From assembly GCA_949752735.1 (NCBI GenBank), contig OX457039.1, positions 21,870,830-21,934,829 of the forward strand: DNA of 64,000 nt. The letters are read 5' to 3'. Shown piece by piece: positions 1 through 11,337 of this stretch. Within the stretch, counting starts at the first letter, position 1; every line of letters begins with the position of its first letter. The notes below the pieces were generated by a model that saw only the letters and a list, made by a program, of their open reading frames with translations, searched no databases and had not been told where the DNA came from. The DNA comes from Lumbricus terrestris. Taxonomy: Eukaryota; Annelida; Clitellata; Crassiclitellata; Lumbricidae. The translations under genes and the position numbers were made by a program.

Positions 1-2
1 CT

Positions 3-575
3 CAGGAGATGGTTGTTCACCGTCCGGGACGAGGAATGCTACAGTTCACTCCAGCAGAGATTCCGGGTCTTATTCGGGTCCAAAGTATGACGATTTTAGG
101 GGTGGTCATGACTGAAAACCTAGAGTTTTAAGCCCATATCAGGCGAATATGCATCCAGGCAAGACAGTCGCTTTATGCCTTGCGAATCATGACTGCACAC
201 GGCCTCAAGGGACCAGGCCTGCATGACGTTGTTAGGATGACCACAGTGGCCCGCATGTTATATGCGGCCCCAGCATGGTGGGGATTTGCGGGGCAGCAGG
301 AACGCGGCAGACTGCAGGCCATACTGGACTGTTTGATCCGAATGAACTACCTTCCTGAGGACAATTCTACATTCGAGGCTCTGTGTAGAACGGCGAATGG
401 GAGGCTCTTCGCTGCCCTCCTACTTAATCCAGGACATGTACTAAACCCGTTCCTCCCACAATTGAGGCCCCAGCCTTATTCCATGAGGCCAAGACTACAT
501 CATGACCGAATCATTCCTAGGGTGGACAAACTTACGAGGAAATCATTTTTGACAAGGATGCTTTATCATATTTAA
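3..575 (+). pseudogene. LINE reverse transcriptase, C-terminal end (jockey/CR1-like), one in-frame stop
   Basis: One reading frame runs from the window edge to a TAA at 573-575 and is interrupted by a single TAA at 128-130. Upstream of that stop the frame reads like the end of a LINE polymerase (VVHRPG, LGVVMTENLEF). Downstream it continues as AHIRRICIQARQSLYALR, TTVARMLYAAPAWWGF and ends in FLTRMLYHI. These segments are the thumb and C-terminal region that follow the RT domain in jockey/CR1-superfamily LINEs of marine invertebrates. The catalytic RT motifs lie outside the window to the left, so the clade cannot be fixed. The stop codon and the missing 5' part make it a dead copy. What is seen is the open frame and the motifs; family placement is from recognition of the conserved tail. 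Confidence 0.75.
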
Positions 576-1148
576 ATGTAATACCATAATAAACTACAGT
601 GCAGCATAAATTGTTGCATAAATTGTCGGTCATTAAAAGAACGTTTTTTTAATTTAAAATTTATATTGGATTTGGACTTAGGATTTTATGCTATTGTAAA
701 ACATTTTGACATTGATTGGATAGAGAAATGATGCACGTTTGTTTATTATACCTTGTATGTACACCAAAATGCGGATAGCAATTGGTATATAAAAGAATAT
801 TCTTATCTTATTTATCTACTCACCACTCCCCTTCCTCCCATGTAGTATAGACCTAACAGTGAAAGAGTCTCTTTATTTTGCAGCATTACTATTATTACCA
901 CATCGAATTTATTCTGAAACAGTTCAGGGGATCTGTGTCGAAATAGAGTCTGGGGGACTTTAAGGGGTGACCCTGTCACGCGGCACCGGCACTGTCCATG
1001 TAGGCAGATATAATCCAGTGCCTCTCCATAGGTGGAAGAATCAGTGCAGTAAATGGTAAGCTTCCAATTTGCGTTTGAATTGATAAACAGTGGGTAGGTG
1101 TTTAAGGTCAATCAATTTTGTTGTATTCTTTAGCTTATTTAAGCATAT
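576..1148. other. LINE 3' UTR and AT-rich sequence
   Basis: The first ~230 bp is AT-rich and probably the 3' UTR of the preceding LINE, ending near an ATTCTTATCTTATTTATC stretch at about 798. On the minus strand 826-1111 is open for 99 codons and is followed by a donor-like GTGGTGAGT (about 820-828), but no convincing acceptor was found, so I do not call an exon. Confidence 0.4.
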
Positions 1149-1880
1149 TAATATTTACGAAGGTTAATTTTCAATAATGACTCGGTAGCAAGTAAACAAT
1201 ATGGTGGCCACAGATCAGCGCAGAATAGAGCGCTGTCACGTGCGGCAATCAACAGCCCAATAAATAGCCCAATGTTTCCGTGAAAGTAAGCACGTTAATT
1301 TGGCAAGTAAATAATTAAAATGAATGTATTTAGAAATAATATAAAAGGTATTTAGAAATGGAAGCTGGATGCAGGTATTTTTAGACCTGAAATGGAAGCT
1401 GGATTAACGAACATACATGTTGAAAGACTTGGCTTAAAATCATCACTCTAATACATATAACAAAGACCTTATAAGGTCTTTGCATAATGCATATAATATG
1501 TAACACGTGTTTAATTGCTTTTTATTCCGTTTGTAAAAATTATAAGGTTTTTAACCAATCCTACTTCTATTTTAGGAAAATGATTTTCATCAATCCGACT
1601 TCTGTTTACCAAAAATTATTTTCTTCAGTCCAACTGTCATTTGACCACCGCTAAAACTGATTATTAAATAATAAACTATTATTCTGACGTCCTTACTTTC
1701 GTGGAAACTGTTGGAAACATTGCACTATTTTTCGCCGTTGGCTGTTGGAAACATTGGGCTATTTATTGGGCTATTGATCGCCTCACGTGACAGCGCTCTA
1801 TTCTGCGCTGATCTGTGGGCCACCATATTTTTACTTGCTACCGAGTCATTATAGAAATTAACCCTTACGAAAATATACCT
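1149..1880. repeat. Foldback (long inverted repeat) element
   Basis: The left arm at about 1149-1315 contains ACTCGGTAGCAAGTAAAC, GATCAGCGCAGAATAGAGCG and GCCCAATAAATAGCCCAATG. The reverse complement of these strings makes up the right arm at about 1665-1880. The arms are 170-210 bp and close to identical in their outer 130 bp. The interior has two copies of AATGGAAGCTGGAT (around 1357 and 1390), the same motif that builds the large arrays inside the foldback element at 38371-47298. No coding sequence is visible. A clear target duplication was not found, so the outer limits are approximate. Confidence 0.7.
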
Positions 1881-2150
1881 TTTCATGGTTTTTTGACCAT
1901 TGACTATTAAGCGGAATAATTGGGCTATCAGACCGCTCTATTCTGCCTCTATTTGTGACGGCCATACTGCTTACGTGCTACCGAGCCGTCGGTAACATCT
2001 ACCGGTTTATTTTTCCGGAAACATTGGGCTATCGATCGCCGTATGTCAGAGCGCTCTATTCTGCCCGATCTGTGACGGCCAGTGTTTACTTGCTGCGTGT
2101 CGGCTACCGAGACGTCGTTAGCATCTACCTTTCTTTTCCGCGGTGTTCAT
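1881..2150. repeat. Two degraded extra copies of the foldback arm
   Basis: Two further copies of the right arm follow in the same orientation: GGGCTATCAGACCGCTCTAT...GCTACCGAGCCGTC (about 1921-1990) and CATTGGGCTATCGATCGCC...GGCTACCGAGACGTC (about 2022-2118). They are more diverged than the main arms. Confidence 0.6.
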
Positions 2151-2171
2151 TTTCAAAATCAAATGACTCAC

Positions 2172-2328
2172 CTTGTATTGACCTCTTGGCTGGCTCCTCT
2201 GTTATGAACAAGTCCACAACTTCAGCTTGACTACAAGCATCGGGGAGACGTAAATAGCTGAACCATTCGTCTTCGTGTAGGCTCGCTGAACTCTGGATAC
2301 GTTCCATGTTTACTTCATTATCGCTCAT
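2172..2328 (-). CDS. Possible first coding exon of an unrecognised gene
   Basis: On the minus strand an ATG at 2328 opens 52 codons (MSDNEVNMERIQSS...EEPAKRSIQ) and runs into an excellent splice donor, CAAG|gtgagt, with the exon ending at 2172 in phase 1. The peptide is acidic and not low-complexity, which supports coding. I do not recognise a domain. The next exon would lie below 2166, where foldback repeats and LINE sequence sit; no partner exon with a good acceptor was found. It could be the start of a host gene whose remainder is beyond the window, or the first exon of a transposase. Codons upstream of the ATG are also open, so the true start is uncertain. Confidence 0.35.
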
Positions 2329-2329
2329 G

Positions 2330-4558
2330 ATGACATTCGAAGGCAATTACACCAACATTTTGCTAAAGCCGTTCTAGGCACCCCTTAAAAATTTGCCACT
2401 ATGCACAAAGTAAAAACATGCAACTAAGTGAATAAACATGAATATTCTTCTTAAGTTCTAAATCTTAAATGCCATGATTATCAAACTAACACAAGCTCCC
2501 ACAAGATTCAAATTTGGTAATGTTTTCGATCCTACAGATCACAGTAACTGTTAAGAACACATATCTTCTGAAAACGGTAGCATCTCTAATCGTTGAGCAT
2601 ATATTCATTTAATGGTAACAACAACTGACAGACACACCGCTATCAGGTTTTAAAAAAGCAGTTGATCAAATACAATATAATACCTAAGCCCTATAGAATG
2701 TTTTTAGCCTTGTCTGTTGGATTTGTCTTGGAATCATGGGCGGATACTTAGGGGGGGGGGGAGACAGGAGGGACGGTCCTTCCAAAGTTTGTGCATGGTG
2801 TAGGGGACGGAGATGCTTATAATATCCCTTCAAATATTTAAAGAATACCGTTCTAAATTTCTAGTGTTATCCGCTGTTTATTCATAATGAGCAATTTTGT
2901 TAAGATGACGTACACCTTCAAATTTACCATTACGCTACAGTCTGGAAATTGAAAATTTGTAAACAGTGGGAGGGGACATTTATTGAAGTCTTAAATCATG
3001 TTTCTGAGCACTGAAATCATGAATAATTTCGTGAAGATGACTAGTTTAAAAAGCTACGGTCAGGGGTTATTTTAACGTGCAGCTGGACACAAAGTGTGTA
3101 GTTGGAAAAGAGATTTGTGCAGTTGAAAATCAGATCTTGTGCAGTTACTTTTTGCCTTGTTGCGTGAACCGACGATAAGTTAGTGGTAAAAGTTGGACAC
3201 AAACATGATAGTAACAGCCCAAAGTGAACATCTTTGAGGCGGTTTATTTGGGTGATATTTATGTTCAGGAAAAGAGCAGTCCTGTTGAAATTTGGCGTGA
3301 ACCATAGAATTGATATGGTGATTACATGCAGTTTTCAAGTCAAGCATTAGACCGATACGGCGTACATGTAGGTCACCCGTGTGCATGAAGTAAGAGCGCG
3401 GAAAATGGGTGATGTAATCGAAGACAACTTAGACAAGGTTCTGCTAAAAATCACACATAGGCTTCAGACAGAAGCATTTGCAGTAGGCAGCACTGTAGGC
3501 TAAATGTATGGGCAGATGCAGATTCAAGGCCTGCTGTAGGTTGATATCCTGATAAAGTTGTAAAGGCCGGGGTTATGCTTCATACCATAATGACAATTTC
3601 TTGGCCATCGTATATTCTACTTTCTCCTGTTTTTGCCGCTTGCTCTGACAAGCTGAAGCAGGAAGGGACGTACATGTAGGGGAGACCGGGGCTGGTTGCA
3701 ACATGTGTTGGTTGCAACACCATCGATATTTCGCCGGTACATAATAGCAACTCAAAATTAAGCAAACTATATTGTAAAGAATACATTTTAGGCCAATGTG
3801 TCCTAATTTCTTAGCAGGCAATTGATAAAGACTACCGGAAAAAAATCATTTTTGGCAATCGAAAGTAAATTTGTCGTTTTTTTGTTTTTTCGTTATATAG
3901 ACCTAACCGAATGTTTTGAAGAAATATTTTTCGGTTTGGTTTTATAAGTTGGACAAGTAATTAAGCTTGAAAATGCATTTAGTCATTTTATTTATGATCA
4001 GCGCCGTGGTCGAAATTTTGCTCCATAACACTGTCCAGGCATTGCTTCGGGGTTGGTTGCAACATTTTTTTTCGGGGATGGTTGCAACATGTTGCAACCA
4101 ACCCATATATTTATTTCAATAGGCCGCTTTTATTGTTGGCCTGCTCGTCGCAGTTAGAGCACATTGTGCCACATTGTATTAAAGTATTACAGGCTATATG
4201 CATTCTATAAATTGGTACACTGATTGAATAATTAAGCCACGTTACATGCTCTAATCAATTGACCTTTTTTGGTCTATTTTTAATCTCTAAACTATCCACG
4301 ATGATGAGAAATTGTTAGCGAAAACTGATTGCGTTCTGTTAGTAAAGAAGCAATGATCGGTATAGAAAAATAAGTCACTGATAGTGGTGCTAGTCTTGGA
4401 CTGTCAAAGTCACAAATTTACTTATTTAGATAACCAAAATCAATTGCTGACTATTTGGTGATGGTTGGTGTCATGTTTAATGGGTTATTTTGGAAGCAAG
4501 TGAACTTGTTGTATTTGCCAACATGCCACTAACTTTAACATCAATATAACAACCTAAG
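2330..4558. other. Non-coding, old repeats
   Basis: No credible gene. A G-run sits at about 2752-2761. The block 2810-3060 is a diverged copy of the satellite-like family seen at 12600-13390 (shared TGTTATCCGCTG, GTAAACAGTGGGAGGGGAC, ATTTATTGAAGTCTTAAA). 3679-4100 has three GGTTGCAACA-type motifs, including a perfect 20-bp palindrome at 4080-4099, and may be an old MITE. Confidence 0.5.
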
Positions 4559-4562
4559 TATC

Positions 4563-6009
4563 TGTTACGCCCGCCCTAACCGCTAGGGGACCGGAAGCGC
4601 TTGCAAGGGATGCCCCACTTACTCGCTTACTTTCGCCCCCCTCCCCTAGTGTGGCGGCGTACTGCCGGGGCGACAGGGAACCACCTACGGGAACCTCAAG
4701 TGTGAACGACAGGGTAGAACGTCCAGATTCTCTTCTTTCATGGGTACCAGGGCCTACAGGACATGTCTCCGCGGCGGTTTGTCGACGCGCGACAGCACCC
4801 TCTTTCCGGTGCTCGTCTGAGTTCGTTATCCCCACGGCAGCTTTGGGCGAAAGGGACTTGAACTCCTGAAGAGGTGGCGGAGAGTATTTGGCTGGATATA
4901 TCTGGCGCTCTATCAATCTCTCATCACTACTGACTGTCCGCCCTCCCTCCGAATCATCCGATTCCTCTAGGGCGTCTCCCCTCAACGAGCTGGCACGAGA
5001 CATGGAATTATTCTGTTTTACAATTAATTGCAAGTCAGTCAGTGAATCACCTTCAATTCTCGTTCGATATGCAACGCTTTATTTATTCTTGCAACACTAC
5101 TTAATTAATATACAATTGGCAGCAACCTGTACAAATACAATTCTGCCTATAATACTTATCAGTTCAACACAAAGTATTCCTAACACTACACAGCATTTAT
5201 GGCTGGTTATCACACACTCTGCATTACTTGATATCTATCCTTTATGCTCCTGCATGTAACTAGACTATCAGTTCAGTTCCTATTTCCTTAACTACTGCAA
5301 AAGGTCAAATCACGCTATTAATCCGTTACACGAAAGCAACGAATTAACATCAACACTTTACACTAATTTACCACGACCACAGCAACAGTTATATTGCAAG
5401 GCTACTTCTAGCAACTCTTTCACTATATTCACGATTCTTAATACAAGCGCTAATTTATCCTTCGTTCTACCTGTAATGCGCTATATAATCTATATCAACG
5501 CGTTCCGGCCATTTTAAACATTCATTCATTTACAGATTCAGCACGCTACACTTTAATTTATTTCTACTTCCCTGATTCCTAAGCGGTTTCGCTTATTTCG
5601 ACGTTCTCCTTCCACCGGAGGCAACCAGCGGTCGTTTACTTTATTATCTATTACTTTAGTTAATTTGCTTATTAATTTAGATGCCCGAAAACTTAGTTTT
5701 AATCGAATTTCTATTCAAAAAGATGGCCTAGTCTTTCTCGTCGGTTTCACTTCTTCGCGTCTCTTCGTCCTACTGACCTAGATTGGACCAACAGCCAATC
5801 AGAAGCGACCTTTTACCGCTGTTTTAGATCACGTGCCGCTCTTGGCCAATCAGCGGCGCCCACACCTTCGCCACGTCATCTAAAAGGTCACACGTCATGC
5901 TGGCGTAATGTCTGCAGCCTCGCTCTGGTGCAGCATAGAGTTAATTAACCGTTATGGCCAACATGGATAAAAATAAGTATAATTTTGTAGCTTTTCCCAA
6001 AACGCTACA
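4563..6009 (-). repeat. 3' LTR
   Basis: Left copy of the 1447-bp LTR, in transcription order starting TGTAGCGTTTTGGG and ending GGCGTAACA. The first part of the leader ORF is repeated here but leads nowhere after the LTR edge. Confidence 0.93.
5078..5087 (-). terminator. Putative polyadenylation signal in the LTR
   Basis: The minus strand reads AATAAATAAA here (same site at 11412-11421 in the other LTR), about 400 nt downstream of the TATA-like element. It would mark the end of R in transcripts finishing in this LTR. Confidence 0.5.
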
Positions 6010-6022
6010 CTCTCCCCTCCTT
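6010..6022 (-). promoter_or_regulatory. Polypurine tract
   Basis: The minus strand reads AAGGAGGGGAGAG directly against the TG start of the 3' LTR. This is the usual plus-strand primer position and confirms the orientation. Confidence 0.88.
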
Positions 6023-8709
6023 AACCCGAATTTTCCATATTACTGGAAAATTCAGCAGTGGTCGCGTACTGAATCCGTTGTACATGAGTTGCTAAGGCAG
6101 GGTCATCACTACTATACTAAAAGACATTGCTGCTTGAGAACAGTCTGAACAGTAAGCAGGCAATTCTACATCAACAACTGTATGAAATCTCATCTTACTC
6201 TAAGAACCAACAGGGCTCCTAATTCACAACAGGAGAATCAACTAATTAGCCTCCTAGCAACGCTTGTTGTAAAAGTTCAGGCATACAAAGTACAGCATCT
6301 TAGCACGGCTTTACTCTTAACAACTTAACTCTAACAACACAGCCGCTTAAATTCTCAAGGTGACTGCAGGGCAATGTTTACGCTCATGTAACATCCTTAC
6401 TTTGCAATCTCCCTGAAACCATACGTTCGGAATCACCAGCAAAAAGAGGGAGGGACGTCTACTTAAATTGAAGGTCTCCAACTCACTCTCGCTCCCTACT
6501 CCACGCAGACCACAATTCAGCAAAGGCATATCGGTCAGGGTATCAGGCGATTCAGAGAAAGCATACCACTAGGCCAGCCTTTACCTCACTAGGGTTACTA
6601 ACTACGTCCATTGGTTACCCAATCCTCGTCGGAATACAGGCCATTGGTGTTTAATCACCAGTCTCTGCTTCCACGAACCCCGGGACTACTAACTACCAGA
6701 CACAAAGTCTCTGAACTAAAGCAGGGTTGGAAATCCCAATAGAAATATTATCCATACTCTTACACATTATCAGGTGCTATCGGGTTATCCTCTCCCCCAG
6801 GTTTCAGGTAATGCACATCAAACAGTTACAGTAAACAATGTACTACAATCCATTTCAGCAACAGCTCGAAGCCACAAACCAAGAGAATGTCCTCTAACAC
6901 ATACAATCATGCTTCGGCTCCAAATCCTACAGATAATCCTAGCGCAGTTAACATGTTATTAGCTACAACATTAACGACAACTTAGACTAACACGAAATAT
7001 AAGCAATTTGACTTAAGCAGTTTCATCCAAAAAGCAACTAAACTTAAGATGAATCCTTTTTTTTTGTCATTATGTATCCAGCCCAAAGTTAACTCTCAGC
7101 AGGCACAAATCATCACATCAGTAGCTGACACATTATTACAGGCATAACACGTTACAACAAGGCTTGAACCAGCTGCATAAGGCATTACCGCTTAGTGAAG
7201 CGTACCTATGCCTACTAGGACGGATTGACTCCATGACCTACGCTGTTACCTCTACGTCACCTTTCCACACAGGAAGTTTACACAGGACCAAGTACACACA
7301 TTTCCACCAACGGAAAGAATATCTCACCATCATTTCCACACAGGAAGAAGTTTACATCCATTTCCACCAACGGAAAGAGTACATCTCATGCATTCCCACA
7401 CAGGAAAATTCTCAAGCAACCAATAACGACGATTGGACGGATTACCGCTTATTCATTCATTCCCACACAGGAATTCTCAAGCAACCAATAACGACGATTG
7501 GACGGATTACCGCTTATTACATCTCATTCATTTCCACACAGGAAGAAGTTTACATCCATTTCCACCAACGGAAAGAGTACATCTCATTCATTCCCACACA
7601 GGAAAATTCTCAAGCAACCAATAACGACGATTGGACGGATTACCGCTTATTACATCTCATTCATTTCCACACAGGAAGATTCTCAAGCAACCAATAACGA
7701 CGATTGGACGGATTACAGCTCATCTAACTAACAGACCACCAGTCTCCTCTTCTATGTAACCCTTAATGCCTGCAACAATTTCAGTCTACCTACAAGTTTA
7801 CCACCGATCTGTTTACTTAACTTCTTCAGGGCAATACACACCTTAGACTCCTAGCTAATTATTACTACTGTTTCCCAGTTACTGCTTAGTCAGGAGCTCA
7901 ATCCTTACAACAACTTTTATATAAGAATTTAGACTATTATTCAACATGACAAATAGCTAAGTATCAACAGCAATCTTGCATATATGCAGTGTTCTTTAAG
8001 AATTCTATTATCCTATGTCAAACCATTTCCACAGCCGTACTCTCCCAGTAAGATAAAATCATAGACATTGGCACTAATCATTATTACAGGCAAGACACAT
8101 TACATGAAGGCTGAGCTACCTACACCAGGCCTTACCGCTTAGAGAAGCGTACCTATGCACCATGACCTCTACACCTCCATTTCCACACAGGAAAGAGTAC
8201 ACTTGAGCAACCAATAGCGACGATTGGACGGATTACCGCTCTTACCAAATAACAGGTCCTTAGTCTCACCTTCGCATGCAATTCTTAATGCCTGCAACAA
8301 CATCAGTCTGCCTACTAGTCTACAACTTACTCACTTACCAACTACTCAGGCCAATGCATACATCAGGATAATTCACCAAATTCTAGCAGACTGCTTTTCA
8401 ATCAATGCACAAATGCAATTTGCTCCTACTCTAGCACCCTTTAAATTCAAAATTTAATCTGCAATCAAGGTTATGCACATCAAATCTTAAACTAACATGC
8501 AAGCACAACATTTTGCCTTTCTTCTGTGGCAATAAAAGCAACAATGCAATAAAACACAAGTAAACAATGCTAATCTACCCCCAATGATCTAACCTAGATC
8601 AAAGTTATAAAATAAACATTTTATTCATCGAAAGGAACTAAAACCTAGGCTTCTTGCCACAATCTCTACTCGTCGCCATTACGCGACGTTACCATCACCT
8701 TACACTACA
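6023..8709. repeat. Non-coding interior of the LTR element with tandem repeats
   Basis: No pol motif appears in any frame. Between about 7260 and 7735 blocks such as CCACACAGGAAGAAGTTTAC, CCACCAACGGAAAGAGTAC and CAACCAATAACGACGATTGG recur in tandem, with the 'ACGACGATTGGACGGATTAC' block present four times. A diverged second copy of the 7140-7800 segment occurs at 8080-8330 (shared TTACCGCTTAG, GAAGCGTACCTATGC, CTTAATGCCTGCAACAA). The region may hold packaging or dimerisation signals; nothing proves that. Confidence 0.75.
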
Positions 8710-10692
8710 TTACTCTTTATCCCCCCAAGGCTGCACGAAGCTTTCTTGGTGATCTCGCCAGCGATGGTGAGGAATGGTGCCTCTCGACAGAACGTGACGA
8801 TTCTGCGGAACTCTGGTGCGTTTCCTCTCTCTGTCTCGATAGGCGGCGAGACCAGAGGAAGGATGCATGTTAGCACCACGAAGCCCGACGAAAGTCGGTA
8901 GAGGCCACATTCCACCGTAGGTAGGGCTGGCGAAGTGGGAGGGCAGATGCACACCCCGACGAGGCGGGACTCGGGCCACCACCTTGGGCTGGTCGATCTT
9001 CCCCCCAGGACTGGCTGGAACAGGAACTCCTTCTGGTGGTAGCGCTTCCGCTTCGACCGATGCTCGTGGGATAACACAGGATTTTCCAGCGACTTTTGGA
9101 TTCGAACGCCTCACTGAAGGCTTTTCTTTTACTTTGCGGTTCGAAGACACCGGGACAGCGGTTGAGACGATGACTCGACGACACTGCGCAGGGCGGCTCT
9201 TCTGCTGAACCTGGAAGCGACGCTTTCCTACCAGGATCCAGTTAAGTCCCACATGCCACAGTACATTTTCATGGACTTGTCTCTGACTGTCAGCAGGGGC
9301 AGAGTCTATTTCCTTTACAGTTTTTACCCGACTGGGTCGATGTTCATCGCGGCCGAGGTTACCATCATCTGCTTGACGGTAACCCTCTAAACGCATGGCA
9401 GTCTTATAAGCATGGTCCAAGGTGGTAGGTTCTCTCTCACGAACCTTCATGGCTAAGTCTCTGTCTCGCAGGGCGTCGAGAAAGGCACGAATCGCTATGA
9501 CTTCACTGTGCACCGAGGTGGGACCAGGGAACGCCAGGATCATGATTCGTCGAATGTCTCGTACTACAGAGCTGAGGTCTTCACCCATCTTTTGACGTCG
9601 TGTGCTCAATTGGGTCTGGTAGAGGACGGCTTGATCGGAGCTTCCATACCGCAGGCGTAGACGATCAACCAGGTCAGACCAGGATGCTATGGTCTCGGAG
9701 TCGAACTCGTAGAGCAGCTGATCAGCTGGCTCTGTCAAGGCACAGGTCAGCTGGGCGAATTTCTCCCCATCTGTCCAACCATTACTGTTCGCACAGATCT
9801 CGAATTTCTTTAGGAAAGCTTCGACCGATGTCTTTCCATTGTACCTGTCCAATTTCATATACTGTCTGGATTTCGAATCAACAGTTCTGCTCACGCGTGA
9901 TTGGGACTGCACAGTGACCGACGAGGATGGAGTCGTACTCGGCTGAAAACGACCTTGGATCGTTGGTTGAGGTTCAGCTGTAGGCGGTTCAGCATACTGT
10001 TCGAACTGGAACTGACTGTTTTCGCTCCCGGATGTAGACACAACATGGAACTTCGCTTCCAGGTTGTTCTGGGCTGCTCGTGTGGTTACCCAGGATCGTC
10101 CATCGTAGGCGGAAGCTGGCCGACACAGAGCGGTTGTTGGTTGACAACCTGACAGGTGAGCGGAAGGGCCAGGGTTCGAGGGCAGATAGGCGGAACTTTG
10201 TGTAACCTGTGGTTTCAACGACGAGGACAAGGTCGACATGATTGACTGAGTCGACGACACGACGGATACGGACAGTTTGCACACCGAGGCTGTGACCGGG
10301 GTGACGGTTCTCACCCAAGGATTCGACTTGACGACACCACCGATTGTGTTCGGGGTCGGAGCAGGAGGGGCTCGGACGGCGAAAGGGTGCGACGAGGGAG
10401 GCGGTGGTGGGAAGGTGGTAGCCCGAGGGTGGACTAGGGTTGGGTGCCCGGGATGTGCATCCGAAGTCGGGAGTCCCAGTTCCCTCGGCAGCGCCGAATC
10501 CCCATCCTCCATATCTGAAACTATACACTCAGAGTTAGCAAAGATCCCAACACAACCTTTATCCAAATTCAACATATTAGGATGCAACAGAACATTATGA
10601 AAGGGTCGCAGATCAGTTACCTCCGAACCTTCACTTTCATAATTATTTCCTCCAAGCTTTCTGTTAATCAACCTCGCTTGTTTATCTCTCAT
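8710..10692 (-). CDS. gag: Gag protein of LTR retrotransposon (660 aa)
   Basis: An ATG at 10692 opens 660 codons. The N-terminal ~280 residues are rich in P, S and T. From about residue 285 there is a retrotransposon Gag domain: YMKLDRYNGKTSVEAFLKKF, then WTDGEKFAQLTCALTEPADQ, SWSDLVDRLRLRYG and the R-rich helix LSTRRQKMGEDLSSVVRDIR. This pattern is known from Ty3/gypsy Gag capsid domains. The C-terminal third is basic (KRRFQVQQK, RNRKVKEK-like stretches) and has no CCHC zinc knuckle, so nucleic-acid binding probably rests on basic residues. The start lies six nucleotides after the stop of the leader ORF. The whole frame is intact, fitting a young element. No protease domain follows. Confidence 0.85.
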   Translation of the reverse strand: MRDKQARLINRKLGGNNYESEGSEVTDLRPFHNVLLHPNMLNLDKGCVGIFANSECIVSDMEDGDSALPRELGLPTSDAHPGHPTLVHPRATTFPPPPPSSHPFAVRAPPAPTPNTIGGVVKSNPWVRTVTPVTASVCKLSVSVVSSTQSIMSTLSSSLKPQVTQSSAYLPSNPGPSAHLSGCQPTTALCRPASAYDGRSWVTTRAAQNNLEAKFHVVSTSGSENSQFQFEQYAEPPTAEPQPTIQGRFQPSTTPSSSVTVQSQSRVSRTVDSKSRQYMKLDRYNGKTSVEAFLKKFEICANSNGWTDGEKFAQLTCALTEPADQLLYEFDSETIASWSDLVDRLRLRYGSSDQAVLYQTQLSTRRQKMGEDLSSVVRDIRRIMILAFPGPTSVHSEVIAIRAFLDALRDRDLAMKVREREPTTLDHAYKTAMRLEGYRQADDGNLGRDEHRPSRVKTVKEIDSAPADSQRQVHENVLWHVGLNWILVGKRRFQVQQKSRPAQCRRVIVSTAVPVSSNRKVKEKPSVRRSNPKVAGKSCVIPRASVEAEALPPEGVPVPASPGGKIDQPKVVARVPPRRGVHLPSHFASPTYGGMWPLPTFVGLRGANMHPSSGLAAYRDRERKRTRVPQNRHVLSRGTIPHHRWRDHQESFVQPWGDKE

Positions 10693-10698
10693 GTAAAA

Positions 10699-11337
10699 TT
10701 AAAAATCAAAACCCGTATCAATTGCTGCGGTAACAGGGTAGTCCGAAGGACGCTTGGGTCTAGCGCCATAATAAGCCATTTCTTCGCCTTCCCACTTCTC
10801 TCTCTCTCCAGGAAATTCTGTCCTTCCAAATTTTCTTGGTTCCACCTGTTCCACTTGTTCCCCTTGTTCCACCTCTACCCCACTTCTGGTACCATTTGTT
10901 ACGCCCGCCCTAACCGCTAGGGGACCGGAAGCGCTTGCAAGGGATGCCCCACTTACTCGCTTACTTTCGCCCCCCTCCCCTAGTGTGGCGGCGTACTGCC
11001 GGGGCGACAGGGAACCACCTACGGGAACCTCAAGTGTGAACGACAGGGTAGAACGTCCAGATTCTCTTCTTTCATGGGTACCAGGGCCTACAGGACATGT
11101 CTCCGCGGCGGTTTGTCGACGCGCGACAGCACCCTCTTTCCGGTGCTCGTCTGAGTTCGTTATCCCCACGGCAGCTTTGGGCGAAAGGGACTTGAACTCC
11201 TGAAGAGGTGGCGGAGAGTATTTGGCTGGATATATCTGGCGCTCTATCAATCTCTCATCACTACTGACTGTCCGCCCTCCCTCCGAATCATCCGATTCCT
11301 CTAGGGCGTCTCCCCTCAACGAGCTGGCACGAGACAT
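10699..11337 (-). CDS. Leader ORF running from 5' LTR across the primer site
   Basis: An ATG at 11337 (MSRASSLRG) opens 212 codons that start inside the U5 part of the 5' LTR, cross the LTR edge and primer binding site, and stop at 10699, just before the gag ATG at 10692. The predicted protein is hydrophilic, rich in R, S, E and G (ESDDSEGG, GEQVEQVEP), with no domain I recognise and no membrane segment. Being intact may reflect youth rather than selection. It could be an upstream ORF that tunes gag translation, or a small regulatory or RNA-binding protein. The same sequence in the 3' LTR ends shortly after the LTR edge. Confidence 0.5.
   Translation of the reverse strand: MSRASSLRGDALEESDDSEGGRTVSSDERLIERQIYPAKYSPPPLQEFKSLSPKAAVGITNSDEHRKEGAVARRQTAAETCPVGPGTHERRESGRSTLSFTLEVPVGGSLSPRQYAATLGEGGESKRVSGASLASASGPLAVRAGVTNGTRSGVEVEQGEQVEQVEPRKFGRTEFPGEREKWEGEEMAYYGARPKRPSDYPVTAAIDTGFDF
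10877..10894 (-). promoter_or_regulatory. Primer binding site, tRNA-Leu type
   Basis: Two nucleotides inside the 5' LTR the minus strand reads TGGTACCAGAAGTGGGGT. From general knowledge this matches the complement of a eukaryotic tRNA-Leu(UAA) 3' end (ACCCCACTCCTGGTACCA) with one mismatch. Confidence 0.8.

Noticed and set aside
812..1111. Minus-strand ORF of 99 codons followed by a donor-like site
   Set aside because: No acceptor with a pyrimidine tract was found and no domain is recognisable; kept only as a note.
4651..5259. Plus-strand ORFs of 72 and 123 codons, repeated at 10985-11593
   Set aside because: They lie antisense to the LTR leader ORF and are duplicated only because the LTRs are identical.
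7164..7731. Overlapping ORFs with HFHTG / FHQRKEY repeats
   Set aside because: They follow the tandem repeat of the LTR element interior, shift between frames and show no domain.
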